DNA of 64,000 bases, taken from the NCBI GenBank assembly GCA_027459785.1, contig DAIDGU010000071.1, forward strand, positions 1-64,000. Direction: 5' to 3'. Positions 8,905-19,600 of the stretch are shown here, piece after piece; within the stretch, counting starts at the first letter, position 1; each line of letters starts with the position of its first letter. This DNA is from Ktedonobacteria bacterium (GTDB lineage: Bacteria > Chloroflexota > Ktedonobacteria > Ktedonobacterales > JACDGC01). Below the pieces are notes generated by a model. That model worked only from the letters and a program-made list of their open reading frames with translations. It was not told the origin of the DNA and searched no databases. A program made the translations under genes and the position numbers.

Positions 8905-10041
8905 ATGAGTTTGATGAATGCGGTTGAGCAGGTGTGGCGGTTTTTAGGGAATCGGCTGTTTTTGAGCGATCCGCGCGTGCAGCGCGCTCATCATCCTGAG
9001 TTAATGCAAGCGGTGCGCATGCTGACCCTGGACGATGCACAGGCATTGACGGAACGACTATGGCATGCATCGCTTGAAGAGGGCAAACGGGCTGTCATCG
9101 TCGGTTGGTTGAACGCTGTTCATCCTGGTGCGACCGATGTGGTCAACATGCTGCTCATCGATCAAGCAATTTTTTATCCGCCGTGGCTCTATTTGGGAGC
9201 ATCACAAGAAAGCAGTGAACGCATTTTGACTGCCCTCGCTGAACCTACATTGGAGACACCGATCAACCATTTATTGCAATGCGCGGCCTGGATCGGTGAT
9301 AGCTATGTACAAGATCGCTTCCGAGTCTGGCGTGAATCGCCGCCGGAATGGCGGAATCAGCTTTACGTTCCGCCAGAAGACTATGCACTTGAAGCTGGCT
9401 GGGAATTAGCTGAGAGCGGTCGGCGCGACCTCATTCGATCCACCAGTTATATGCTAATGCCAGGTGATGAGGCGGAGCTAACGCCGACGCAGATGCCAGT
9501 CGCCGTCAACACGCCATACGCGGATCACTGCCCCTGGTGCGGACGTCAATTAGTGACGCTGCTTGATATCGACTTGCGCGATGCACGTTGCGCTGCCCTC
9601 CTGACCACAGGCGAACGGCTATGCATCCCCTATTGCACTTGGTGCTCGCTCTACACGACCATTTACATGAATACCGATCTCCACGGCAACGCGCAGTGGA
9701 GTACGGTAAATGGCGATCCACCGGAGATCTTGGCTAAAATTAGCGACGATGGATATCAGCCGAAGTGGTCACAGCAGCGTCTTGTCTTAGGTGAGCAACG
9801 GTTGTCACCCTATGAAGCGGTAGATTGGATGAATAGTTGGATACCGCTTTCGCAATTCGGTGGGCATCCGGCCTGGATCAACGATGCCAGTTATCCTCGT
9901 TGTCCCGGTTGCGGGGCTCATATGTCATGTATTGGCCAAGTGGCCTGGGAGGAAGTGCAGAACATGTACACCGAAGGTATAACCTATGCTTACGTCTGTA
10001 TTCCCTGTGGTTTCGCCGCGACCACCTACGATCAATCTTGA
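8905..10041 (+). CDS. zinc-ribbon protein of unknown function, DUF1963-like tail
   Basis: A 378-residue soluble protein starting at ATG 8905 behind AAAGGAGG (an upstream in-frame extension overlaps scpB and is rejected). The N-terminal third is helical. Paired cysteines form likely zinc knuckles: HCPWCGRQL, IPYCTWCSLY, RCPGCGAHMSC and VCIPCGF. The segment from FGGHPAWI through MSCIGQV to the end resembles the C-terminal part of DUF1963 (YwqG-like) proteins. That match is from memory of the family pattern and is tentative. It lies between scpB and nfo with no clear functional link. Confidence 0.6.
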   Translation: MSLMNAVEQVWRFLGNRLFLSDPRVQRAHHPELMQAVRMLTLDDAQALTERLWHASLEEGKRAVIVGWLNAVHPGATDVVNMLLIDQAIFYPPWLYLGASQESSERILTALAEPTLETPINHLLQCAAWIGDSYVQDRFRVWRESPPEWRNQLYVPPEDYALEAGWELAESGRRDLIRSTSYMLMPGDEAELTPTQMPVAVNTPYADHCPWCGRQLVTLLDIDLRDARCAALLTTGERLCIPYCTWCSLYTTIYMNTDLHGNAQWSTVNGDPPEILAKISDDGYQPKWSQQRLVLGEQRLSPYEAVDWMNSWIPLSQFGGHPAWINDASYPRCPGCGAHMSCIGQVAWEEVQNMYTEGITYAYVCIPCGFAATTYDQS

Positions 10042-10045
10042 ATCC

Positions 10046-10100
10046 GAACCACCCTTCGTTTTCCTCGTTCCCTTCGTGATCTTCGTGTCTCGTCTTTAAC
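10046..10100 (-). repeat. dispersed TTCGTG-type repeat upstream of nfo
   Basis: CCTTCGTGATCTTCGTGTCTCG and adjacent CCTTCGTTTTCCTCGTTCC units are the reverse complement of the CACGAAGG units at the end of scpB. They fill the gap between the zinc-ribbon gene and nfo. Confidence 0.5.
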
Positions 10101-10102
10101 CC

Positions 10103-11011
10103 ATGAAAGGTAGACATCTCATGCCCAGCGCCCTTGGCCGGCACATGCCGCTGGAATCGCATCCGCTACGCGCCTTGCAGACGGCGCGGGAGATCGGTTG
10201 CGAGGCCGTGCAGATCTTCGTCAGCAGCCCGCGCGTGTGGTCGCCGCCTGCGAGCAATCCGAAGGAGACGGCGGGGCTGGCCGAGGCGTTAGGGGGCTTC
10301 AACCCGGTCGTCATCCACGCGGCATATCTCATCAACATCGCGTCCAGCAATCCAGAGACGCGCGCGAAGTCACTGCGCCTGCTGCGCTGGACGCTGGAGC
10401 GCGGCACGGCGCTGGGCGCGACGGATGTCGTCTTTCACATCGGCAGCCACGGCGGCGACGGGCTGGATGTCGGCATTGCGCGGCTGGTGACGGGCTTGCG
10501 GGAGATCGCGCGGGAGCTGCCGCTGGGGCCGCGCCTGTTGCTGGAAAACGATGTGGGCGCAGGCCACACTATCGGCGCGAACTTCACGACGATCAGCCAG
10601 ATCCTCGCGGGCGCACGGGAGGATTGGGGCGACCGGCTGGGGGTGTGCATCGACACGGCGCACCTGTGGGGCGCGGGCCACGACATCGGCACGCGGGAGG
10701 CCGCGCAGGCGACGCTGGCAGGCATCGATGCGGCATTCGGGCTGGGCCAGGTGTGGGTCATCCATCTGAACGACACGACGACGGCGCTGGGTGGCCACCG
10801 CGACCTGCACGCCCGGCTGGGCGAGGGCGGCATCAGCGCGGCGGGGCTGCGCGCGTTGCTCAGCGATCCACGCCTGGCGCACACTGGGATCATCCTGGAA
10901 ACGCCGATCAAGCTGCGTGAGGGAAGCGAGGAGCATGATTGGGACGATGACCGCGCCCGCGTCGCCTACGCGCGCTCCCTGACCAACGGCCCGGAAAATT
11001 CCGCGCATTAG
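10103..11011 (+). CDS. nfo: endonuclease IV (AP endonuclease)
   Basis: Endonuclease IV cuts DNA 5' to abasic sites in base-excision repair using a three-zinc centre in a TIM barrel. The 302-residue product keeps the family motifs: VVIHAAYLINIAS, VFHIGSHGGDG, LLLENDVGAGHTIG, CIDTAHLWGAGHDI, VIHLNDTT, RDLHARLGEGGI and IILETP, which together supply the zinc ligands. A second ATG at 10121 has AAAGG about 10 bases upstream and may be the real start. Confidence 0.92.
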   Translation: MKGRHLMPSALGRHMPLESHPLRALQTAREIGCEAVQIFVSSPRVWSPPASNPKETAGLAEALGGFNPVVIHAAYLINIASSNPETRAKSLRLLRWTLERGTALGATDVVFHIGSHGGDGLDVGIARLVTGLREIARELPLGPRLLLENDVGAGHTIGANFTTISQILAGAREDWGDRLGVCIDTAHLWGAGHDIGTREAAQATLAGIDAAFGLGQVWVIHLNDTTTALGGHRDLHARLGEGGISAAGLRALLSDPRLAHTGIILETPIKLREGSEEHDWDDDRARVAYARSLTNGPENSAH

Positions 11012-11133
11012 GGACTTGATTATTGCGATAAACTTTGGTACACTTGGATCTTGAAGAGTAGTTTCTTCTACGGTGAGCCGCCGTTTGCGGTTCGTCAATC
11101 CTGAACACAGAAAGGGTGTGTTTGAAGGAAACC

Positions 11134-11415
11134 ATGCGAGTTACGTATAGCTATGAGAGCATCTTGCGCGCTGTTGGCCAGGTGCTCACGATCGAGGGTG
11201 TGCATCACATCGCCTTGCGTGAAACCGCTGAAGGATTGCTGGCCGAGGGAACCTACCGCGACCGCACGCCATATCAGCATCTGTTCACGTTGAACGAGCT
11301 TTGCGCGCTGGTTGATCGTGCTGAAGGTCATGTGGAAGACCTCTTTGCCACCCAGGATGACGGTCGCACGTTGCACGAATTCCTGGCTCGTCACGAAGCG
11401 GTCGCCGCCCGGTAA
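11134..11415 (+). CDS. hypothetical protein, 93 residues
   Basis: I do not recognise this family. ATG 11134 is preferred to GTG 11116 because GAAGGAA lies just upstream. The protein is acidic, soluble and probably helical (LRAVGQVLTIEGVHHIALRE; FTLNELCALVDRAEGHVEDL). It is followed at once by a strong intrinsic terminator, so it forms its own short transcription unit. Confidence 0.6.
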   Translation: MRVTYSYESILRAVGQVLTIEGVHHIALRETAEGLLAEGTYRDRTPYQHLFTLNELCALVDRAEGHVEDLFATQDDGRTLHEFLARHEAVAAR

Positions 11416-11448
11416 CGTTTCTCGGATCTACCAGTTGCTGTCACAAAG

Positions 11449-11470
11449 AAGGCTCTTCGGAGCCTTTTTT
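11449..11470 (+). terminator. intrinsic terminator with UUCG loop
   Basis: A 7-bp perfect stem (AAGGCTC / GAGCCTT) closed by a TTCG tetraloop runs straight into TTTT. It ends the 93-residue gene. Confidence 0.9.
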
Positions 11471-11499
11471 CTTGGCCTTTCTTAAACAGGCAGGGCATT

Positions 11500-12138
11500 A
11501 TGTTACGAACCGCACCGTATACAGAACAATGCGCGCGTTGGCCACAAGCAGGCCAGCATATCTTAGCGCACTATACGGAAGATGCGATCGTGGTGTATCA
11601 GGCATATCGTCCGGCGCTCGGCACTTTCGCTGCAACACACGGCTATTTCGGCGGCGCTTTCAGCTTGCAGCGCACCAGTTGGATCAAGCCGAATTTTCTG
11701 TGGATGATGTACCGTTCTAACTGGGGAACGGCAGCCGGGCAAGAAGTCGTGCTGGCGATCACCCTCAAGCGTACCGATTTCGATGCGGTCTTGCAGCAAG
11801 CAGTCCATTCCACATTTCGACCCGCAATCTATGCATCCGCAACGGAGTGGCGGCGGCAATTGCAGCAAGCGGATGTAGTGATGCAATGGGATCCCGATCA
11901 CGGTCCTGCTGGCCAACCGCTGGCACGCCGCGCCATCCAGCTTGGGCTGCGCGGAGCAACGCTGGCGGCCTACGCACGTGATTGGCCTGTGAGCATCACA
12001 GACATCTCGCCTTTCGTCGCGGCGCAACGGCACTTCGCGCAATCCGACACTAACGCGCGGCTGCTGACGCCGACTGAAGATGTCTATCCGATACCTGATC
12101 CCGCCCTGGCACAACGGTTAGGAATTACACACGCCTGA
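11500..12138 (+). CDS. DUF4291 family protein
   Basis: The 212-residue protein matches the DUF4291 pattern: an N-terminal Tyr-rich IVVYQAYRPALG motif, then RTSWIKPNFLWMMYRSNWGTAAGQE and VLAITLKRTDFDAVL. DUF4291 is a widespread stand-alone enzyme-like fold without an agreed function; a distant relation to ADP-ribosyltransferases has been suggested, which I cannot check here. It starts 30 bases after a terminator, so it needs its own promoter. It has no signal peptide. Confidence 0.8.
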   Translation: MLRTAPYTEQCARWPQAGQHILAHYTEDAIVVYQAYRPALGTFAATHGYFGGAFSLQRTSWIKPNFLWMMYRSNWGTAAGQEVVLAITLKRTDFDAVLQQAVHSTFRPAIYASATEWRRQLQQADVVMQWDPDHGPAGQPLARRAIQLGLRGATLAAYARDWPVSITDISPFVAAQRHFAQSDTNARLLTPTEDVYPIPDPALAQRLGITHA

Positions 12139-12184
12139 CGCGGGGCATATCGCCACCGGCAGCATAGGGGGCGCTTCCCGGTGC

Positions 12185-12577
12185 TTAGCCGGTGACACCA
12201 GTGAGATCGGGCGTAGTGATGATCTCATCTTCACAGCCGCAATCATCCATGAGCCAGCGCGTGCCGAAGACGCGCATCGCCTCGATCACCTCGGCCAGAT
12301 CGCGCCCCTTCTCCGTCAGCGAATATTCGACACGCGGCGGCACCTCGCCGAAGGTCTGGCGGCGCACCACGCCCTCGCGTTCCAGCGCGTGCAAGCGATC
12401 CGAGAGCGTCTTGGGGCTGATCCCGCACAGAGAGCGCTCGATCTGGCAAAACCGCTGGGTCTCGCGGGCCAGATCGCGGATGATCAGCAGCGTCCACTTG
12501 CCGCAGATGATTTCCGCCGTGCGCGACACGGGACACATGATCTGCTGATGATGGGCTACGTGGTCGGCCATAACCAT
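12185..12577 (-). CDS. HxlR-family winged-helix regulator
   Basis: A 130-residue MarR-like HxlR regulator. It has the N-terminal conserved Cys (CPVSRTAEIICGKWTLLIIRDL), the recognition region ISPKTLSDRLHALEREGVV and the wing VPPRVEYSLTEKGRDL. The N-terminal Cys is often redox- or electrophile-sensitive in this family. The start is placed at 12577 behind GCGAGGA; a longer in-frame extension lacks a ribosome site. An imperfect GTAC-AAA-GTAT element at 12616-12626 upstream could be its own operator. The target gene is not obvious. Confidence 0.85.
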   Translation of the reverse strand: MVMADHVAHHQQIMCPVSRTAEIICGKWTLLIIRDLARETQRFCQIERSLCGISPKTLSDRLHALEREGVVRRQTFGEVPPRVEYSLTEKGRDLAEVIEAMRVFGTRWLMDDCGCEDEIITTPDLTGVTG

Positions 12578-12859
12578 ATTCCTCGCTTGGCGAGCATGAT
12601 AGCATGATGCTGCTAGTACAAAGTATAGCAAATTTCTGTAAAATGTGGAAGAGCCAGAATAGGCCGCCGGTCGGCCCTCTTCGGGGATGACATCCCTACC
12701 CACTCCATTCCGTAACTCAGCATAGTCCACCCCGGCCAAGCGCGCCACATCACCTTTGCAGCTATTCATCTGCTTATTATTTTATTTTAATGCTCATTTC
12801 ACACACCACTTTAGTATGGATGAAATTGTCTGTTTTTTGCGGCTGATCTTGTTGTTATC

Positions 12860-12889
12860 TTGACAGCAAGGGGCGATCTCTGCTATAGC
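12860..12889 (+). promoter_or_regulatory. promoter of the LuxR-type regulator
   Basis: TTGACA (12860-12865), an 18-base spacer and TATAGC (12884-12889). The element overlaps a possible TTG start of a longer frame and argues that translation begins downstream. Confidence 0.65.
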
Positions 12890-12967
12890 ATCGGTAGCAC
12901 GTTCGCACCGCATGTTCGTAAGCTGGAGGAAGAGCATGTTCATGAAAGGACAAAGGTGGTGACATTG

Positions 12968-13540
12968 ATGGAAGGTCCGCCGGTGGTTCCGGCAGACAGA
13001 GATCAAGACGATGCTGGCGCATTCGATCCGGCAATTTTTACTGCACTGGTACCACGTTTCATAGCTGATGCCGCCTCGTTGGGGACACAGGTGGGCGCAG
13101 CAGTAGCGGTCAGCACGCGAGAGACGGTGCGGGTAGTGTTTCATGCACCACAGCCACAACCAGCAGACACATCCCCACTGCTTATCATTGATAATTTCTG
13201 CTACGGTACTCTGATTGGCGATGGGGTATCCAACTTTGGCCCGCTGGTGATCAAGGCGCTCAGAATCGTACTGATTCAGGTTGAAGCGTACTACTACCGG
13301 CGCTTCCTCGATCACCATTCCACGCTCGTCGGGAATATGATGTTGACGCCACGTGAACGGGAAGTGCTCTATTTTATGGAGATGGGGCATTCCCCAGTCG
13401 AAGTCGCCAAAATTCTGCATATTAGCAAAGAAACGCTGCGTACACATCGCAAGAACCTGTATGCGAAGTTGGACGCACATCGGGAGCTTGAGGTAGTTCG
13501 GCACGGAAAGGAAGCGGGCCTGTTCTTATATCTTACATGA
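12968..13540 (+). CDS. LuxR-family transcriptional regulator
   Basis: A 190-residue protein with a C-terminal LuxR/GerE helix-turn-helix (LTPREREVLYFMEMGHSPVEVA and ILHISKETLRTHRKNLYAKL, about residues 125-175) and an N-terminal domain I do not recognise. It has no receiver Asp motif. The start at 12968 lies 8 bases after AAAGGTGG and downstream of the promoter at 12860-12889. It sits just before the giant YD-repeat gene and ends at a long inverted repeat, so it may regulate that locus. Confidence 0.8.
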   Translation: MEGPPVVPADRDQDDAGAFDPAIFTALVPRFIADAASLGTQVGAAVAVSTRETVRVVFHAPQPQPADTSPLLIIDNFCYGTLIGDGVSNFGPLVIKALRIVLIQVEAYYYRRFLDHHSTLVGNMMLTPREREVLYFMEMGHSPVEVAKILHISKETLRTHRKNLYAKLDAHRELEVVRHGKEAGLFLYLT

Positions 13541-13555
13541 GATTGAATCCCTGTT

Positions 13556-13597
13556 CTACCACAAATGGGTGAGGAAAAGATCACCCTTTTGTGGTAG
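13556..13597. repeat. 17-bp inverted repeat between luxR-type gene and YD-repeat gene
   Basis: CTACCACAAA-T-GGGTGA and its complement pair at 16 of 17 positions around the 8-base loop GGAAAAGA. It starts 15 bases after the LuxR-type stop codon. No T tract follows, so it may be a bidirectional terminator, an RNA-processing site or a protein-binding site. Confidence 0.7.
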
Positions 13598-13688
13598 GGA
13601 CAAACGGCGTGGGGTCAGGTATCCTGTTGAGGAAGAGGCCGGACGGACGGTGGGCCGGCAGCGTGGAATGGGAAGCAGGGTACGGATC

Positions 13689-16600
13689 ATGCAGACGACA
13701 TGGAACATCTGGCGGCAGGTGATGGCGCAGGCGTACATCTGGCGCAAACTGGTGATGGCGAGCTTGATCGCGGTACTCCTGATCGGAACCACCGGTTCGT
13801 TCATCTCACTGACGGCTGCGAACGCGGCTATGATTCGCACCGGCATGAAGGTCGCACCATACAAAGGCAGCCCGAACCACTTCCACGTCCCCGCCGCGCC
13901 GGATCGCAGCGGGCCGTATCCCGGCCCAGCGCCGGCGCACATGCGCCCAGTGAGTGCCTCAGTGGATACGACACTGCACCATCCCTTCACACCCACGATG
14001 AAGGAGCTGGTGATTCCCCTCACGCGGAGTTACGCCGCTTCACCGAACCAACCACCGACAGTGCAAGCGGCTCCGGCGGATGTCACTGGCTCTGATGGCA
14101 CGCTAGAAGTGCAGGTGCCGGCCAATGCGCTGACCAGTGCTGATATCGCCGCTGCCGGGGGCAGCGCCCGCCTGGTCGTCGATCAGGTCGCCGGCCTTTC
14201 CGGCAGCGTCAATGATCCCAACGGTAGCGGGCGTATCATCTTCGGTGAGTACACGTTCCAGGTGCAAAACGCCAAGGGGCAGGAGATTCCCACGTCCATC
14301 GCCCTGCGCCAGCCGCTGACGCTCATCTATCACTGGCATGGCACCCGCGCACCGATCCCGTTCACGCTGGAACCAGTCAACTTCACGCTGAATCCCGCGC
14401 TGCCGCTGACCGTGCCGCACAAGCTGCTGCATGCTGGCGCACCGCAGCAATTCCGCACCACCTACGATCCCAAGACGACCTCGCTCAAGGTCATCGTCCC
14501 ACTCTCCCAATCGGGCGGCGGTGCATTCAGCGCCACCTCGCCGGTCAGTTACTTCGGCAAGCCGGATGCCTTTCAGAACGACTTACATACTGGTAGTTTG
14601 AATGACACCATCGCTATTGACGTGCCGAGCGGCCCCGGCGGCCTCACCCCTCCCTTGAACCTGAGCTATAGCAGCGAGGCGGTGGCAGAGACACACAGCC
14701 CGACCGCCGCAGCCAGCTGGGTTGGCGTAGGCTGGAGCCTCGACCCAGGGGAGATTTCATGGTCGGAGCAAAACATTCCTGCACCCAATGGCACGCAAAA
14801 TGAGGTGGATGGCTGGAGCATCTCCGACCCGTATGGCACCAGTGGGGCGCTCTTGCCCCCCAATACGACCACGGCGACCTATTATGACGACACACCCAAC
14901 CCGCCCTCCGGCGTGACCAACTGGCGCACGGCGACCGAGTCGCATGCCAAGATCGTCAGCTACGAGAATCCCACCGTAGATTGCACCAACTTCCCGGAAC
15001 AGAGCGTCTGTGGCACTGGTGGGTATGGCGTGCAGCCGCCATGTTTCCGCGTGTGGCTACCCAACGGCATTATGGAGGAGTTCGGCTGCACCTTCGATAG
15101 CCGCCAGTTCTATCCCGCCGGCACCAGCACGACCAACTACGTCACCGCCTGGAAGCTGGACCTGATTACGGACCCAATGGGCAACCAGATCCACTTTACC
15201 TATGGCGTCGTCAACAACACGCAGAACGGCATCACCTACCCGATGGATTCGGTCTTACAGTCCGTCGCCTGGGACGCGCCGAATTGCCATAATGCCAACG
15301 ACGAGTGTTCGGGCAGCAGTTGGAACCCTACGATGGAGGTGCTTTTCGATTACAGCCATGCGGTGGGCCATGTGGCCCCTGGTGGATCGGTTTGCACGCA
15401 GAGCGGCACTTTGCGTTGTGACGATCCCAAGCCGGGGGCGCAGGAAAGCATCCCCCTGTCGCTCTCGACCGAGGTGCTCAATGAGATCGATGTCAACGTG
15501 GCTGGCAGCGGCAGCTTCCAACTGCTACGCAAATATGTGCTGGCGTATGCCCAGGCGGCGGGCAGCACGATCACCGATGTGTTGACGGGTTCCAGTGAAG
15601 CCGTCGCGGGCCATCTGCTGCTGGAACAGGTGACGGAAGATGGCACGGATGGCAGCACGCATTATCCCACCCAGACCTTCGCCTATACCTATCCAGGCTC
15701 CGAATACTACGAGGATGGCCAGTACACTCCCACGCCCACGTCGGATTGCGGCCCGGCCTGGAACACGGGCAAGCGCACCAATGGGCTGGGCAACTGTGTG
15801 CTGTGGTTCCAAACCTACAACAGTTACCTGCTGAGCAGCGCCGACAATGGGATGGGCTTGCACACGAGCTATACGTGGCAGGATATGCGCACCAACCAAC
15901 ATGGCGTGGATACTTCGGCCCCCGCCCCAGATAACGATCCGCAGCATGCCTATGCCTGCACCGATCTGCAAGCTACGAAGAGCACCGGCTGGAATGTGTA
16001 TCCCTGTGATCTCGCCGACGACAATGGTTGGAGTCACCTTACGCTGACCAGCCGCACGGAACAGATCGATGATCCCCTCTCAAATAATAGCAGTTACCAG
16101 GTCAAGGCGACGTGGACGTACAATTATAACCTGGCAGCGTTGACGGCGCAGGAGTGCAGCGATTGCCAGTACGGCATGTATTGGGGCAACGCCAATGATG
16201 GTGATATCGCCGATTTCTACAACGGCAAGTTCACCGGCTTCAGCTTCGCGCAAAGCATCAATCCTGATGGGTCGCTAGAAAATGACTCTTATTACAGCAC
16301 CGAGGGCTGGGGGGTATGGGATAATACCAAGGTGGCGTGCCACGATGGGCAAAGCACCTGCCCCAATTCGCCTGCCTGGGATTTAACCAACGCGGCATCC
16401 GGGCGAGCATTTCAGGTGGATGAGTATGGTATCAAGCAAAACGGGGTGTATCCGCTACTGAAGCGGACGCAGACGACGTATGCGGCCATTTGCCCCACCG
16501 CCACGGTGGCCGCCACCCCAGCGCCCAGCAGCGGCATTTATGCCGGTTACACGTGGAACAATCATCTGGTCAGCGAGGTGGACCAGGACAATCCGGCGGC

Positions 16601-19600
16601 GCTGTGCGACATCCAGACGACCGGCACGACCACGTACCAGGCGGAAGGGCAGAGCAGCCCGACGAGCAGCACCAGCCCGATGCAGCATACGGCCTACACC
16701 TACGATACCAACCATGACTACGGCCATCTGCTCAGCGCGACGACCACCGGCAACGACCTGGGCAGCACGCCGACGATCGTGCAAACGTATGCCTACATCT
16801 GGAATAACGCCATCAGCACCACCAGCACCTCAGCGACGGGTACCTATATCGTGGACCGCCGGGCATTCACCGACACCGAGGATGGATCGGGCAACCGCAA
16901 GGCGTGTACCTATGTTTACTTCGACAACCTGGCTTACGGCACCGGCGCGAACAGCGGGCTGATCCACGGGCTGGCGGATCAGACGGACAAGTACACCACC
17001 TGCACGCAGAGCGGCGGGACGGGCGTCGTGACCACCAAGCAGGGGTACGACACCAACGGCGATCTGTATTGGACGCTAGATGCCGATTCGCAGGCGGGTA
17101 TCAGCGGCCACACGGGCTGCACGATCGGCACTAACAACTTTACCACCTGCACGACGTACTCCAACCTCTACAGCACCCAGGTCGCCACCCAGACGAACGA
17201 CAAGGGGCAGACGACCACCGAGAATTACAGCACCAGCAGCGGCGACGGCTATGGGCTGTGGCCCAGCGGGGTAACCGATGCCAATGGGCAGACGACCAGC
17301 GCGACCTATGACGCGCTGGGGCGCACGATCAGCACAACACTGCCAGGGGAGACGAGCGGGGAGACGACGACCAGCACCAGCTATAGCTTCAGCGCCTGCC
17401 CGGCAACGGGAGCCAGCGCGCCATGTTATGTTGTGGACCGATCACAGCGGTTGGACAGCAGCACGACAGTGACGGAGCAGAGTTATTATGACGGCTGGGG
17501 CCATCTGCTGGAAACGCGCACCCCCGCCCCCACTAGCCAGGATACGATCCAGTTCGCGCAATACGACTCGCTTGGGCAACCTATTTTCCTGAGTCAGCCC
17601 TACTTTGTAGCGAGCGGCACCGGCTACAGCACACCCGACATGAGCCAGCCGGGAACCAGCACGCAGTATGACGGGTTGGGGCGGATGATCAGCTTGATCA
17701 ACCCCATCTCGGCGACAACATCGTTGGGCTATGCGGCGAGCTGTAATGTAGCGGGGTTAGGTGATAGCGCCTGCTACGAAGCGACTACTCAGATTGATGC
17801 CAATGGGCATAAACAGGCGGCTTACGAGGATGCATTAGGACGCACCAGCGCGCAGCAAGATTGGACCGGTACGAGTAGCAGTGGTTTTACGCTGTATCGG
17901 ACGATCAAGGAGAGCTTTGATTATCTTTTCAATCTGGCAACAAAGACTTACGCGGATGGCAGCCACACTGCCACTGCCACCTACAATGCCCTTGATGAAC
18001 TAGTTAGCTCGACCGATCCCAACCAAGGCAACTACTCGTATACCTACGATCCCAACGGCAATCTCACCAGTTCAGTCGATGCGCGTGGGACGGCTGGGAG
18101 TGTCTTTTATAACTATGACGGGTTGAATCGCACGATCTGGGAATCGACGAACAGCGACGGATCAAGTCCCTTCGCCAGCTATAGCTACGACAGTACCGCC
18201 AACGGCAATGTGGGTATTGGCCGACTGACCAGCGAGACGTTTGCCAGCGGCCCGAACCAGGCGATCACCGGCAGCTATGCCTATAGCTACGATGGACGTG
18301 GGCGCACCACCAGTTGGACGGAAACCATCAATGCAACCACTTATCCGTTCCTGACTGGGTACAATGATGCTGACCAGCCGACAACACTGACCTATCCCGA
18401 TGGCGATCTCATCACCACTAGTTACAGTCAGCAAGGTTGGTTGGCTGGTGTGACCGAGAAACTGGGCAGCAATCCTACGACAACCTTCCTCAATTCCGTC
18501 AGCTACCAAGGCAGTGCTGGGGCATCGGGTCATCCGAGTAACGCCGTCATTGCCAATGGCACCGATGCGTGGAGCAGTATCTATGATGCCGCCCTCCGCC
18601 TGACCGACCTGCATGTCCAGCAAGGTGCATCCGTGCTGTTCGACCAGACACGCGGTTATGACGCGGTCGCTAATACCCTGATTACCACGACGCAATTCGC
18701 TAACGGCACACAAACTGATAACCAGGCATTTTGCTATGACGATCTCGATCGCCTTACCTGGGCAGGGGCAACCGGGACGCCACCCTGTCAGAGCCTGACC
18801 GCCGGTACGCTGACCAGCGCGGCGTATCAGCAGAGCTACAGCTACGATGTGCTTGATCGCTTCACGAATGGGCCGAGCGGCAACGGCTACACATATGGCG
18901 ATCCGAACCACATTGATGCCGTGACGAGTGCGCCCAACTATAGCGCCAGCTACGATGCGGCGGGGGAGATGACCAGCCGCAACGGCCAAGCTTTGACCTA
19001 TGATGCTCTACAACGCCTCATCAGTTGGCAAAACACCGCCAGCAACCCAACGAGTACGGCGAGCTATGGCTATGATGGCGCTGGTGAGCGCGTCGAACAG
19101 CAGACAACGACCAATGGCACGACGACGACCACCTATTACATCGGTCCCTACGAAGAGATCAGCACCACGGGCAGCCAGACGACGACTACGAAATATTACA
19201 ATGGTGGCGTGACCGCAGCGGTCTCCGTCAATGGGAGCATCTCGTATCTGGTGCAGGACGGATTGGGCAGTGTGGTGGCGGCGCTGGATGCGACCGGCAA
19301 TGTGACGGCGAATCAACTCTACCTGCCCTATGGGGGCGTGCGCTATCAGTCAGGGGCGCTGCCTACCAGCTACGGCTTCACCAGCCAGCACAGCGACCCC
19401 AGTGGGCTACTGTATGATCAGGCACGCTATTATGATCCGAGCAGCGGAGCGTTCATCAGCGCCGATGACACCGATGGCAGCTGCTATGTCTATGTCCATA
19501 ATAATCCGGAAAGCGCGACCGATCCGAGTGGGCATGGGGCGAACGATAATTGCAGTAAAGCCAAAGCCCTCCGCGACTATCTGATAACTCTTTATCAGTT

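Noticed and set aside
13569..13688. 40-residue N-terminal extension of the YD-repeat protein
   Set aside because: It starts inside the inverted repeat and would place the signal peptide internally.
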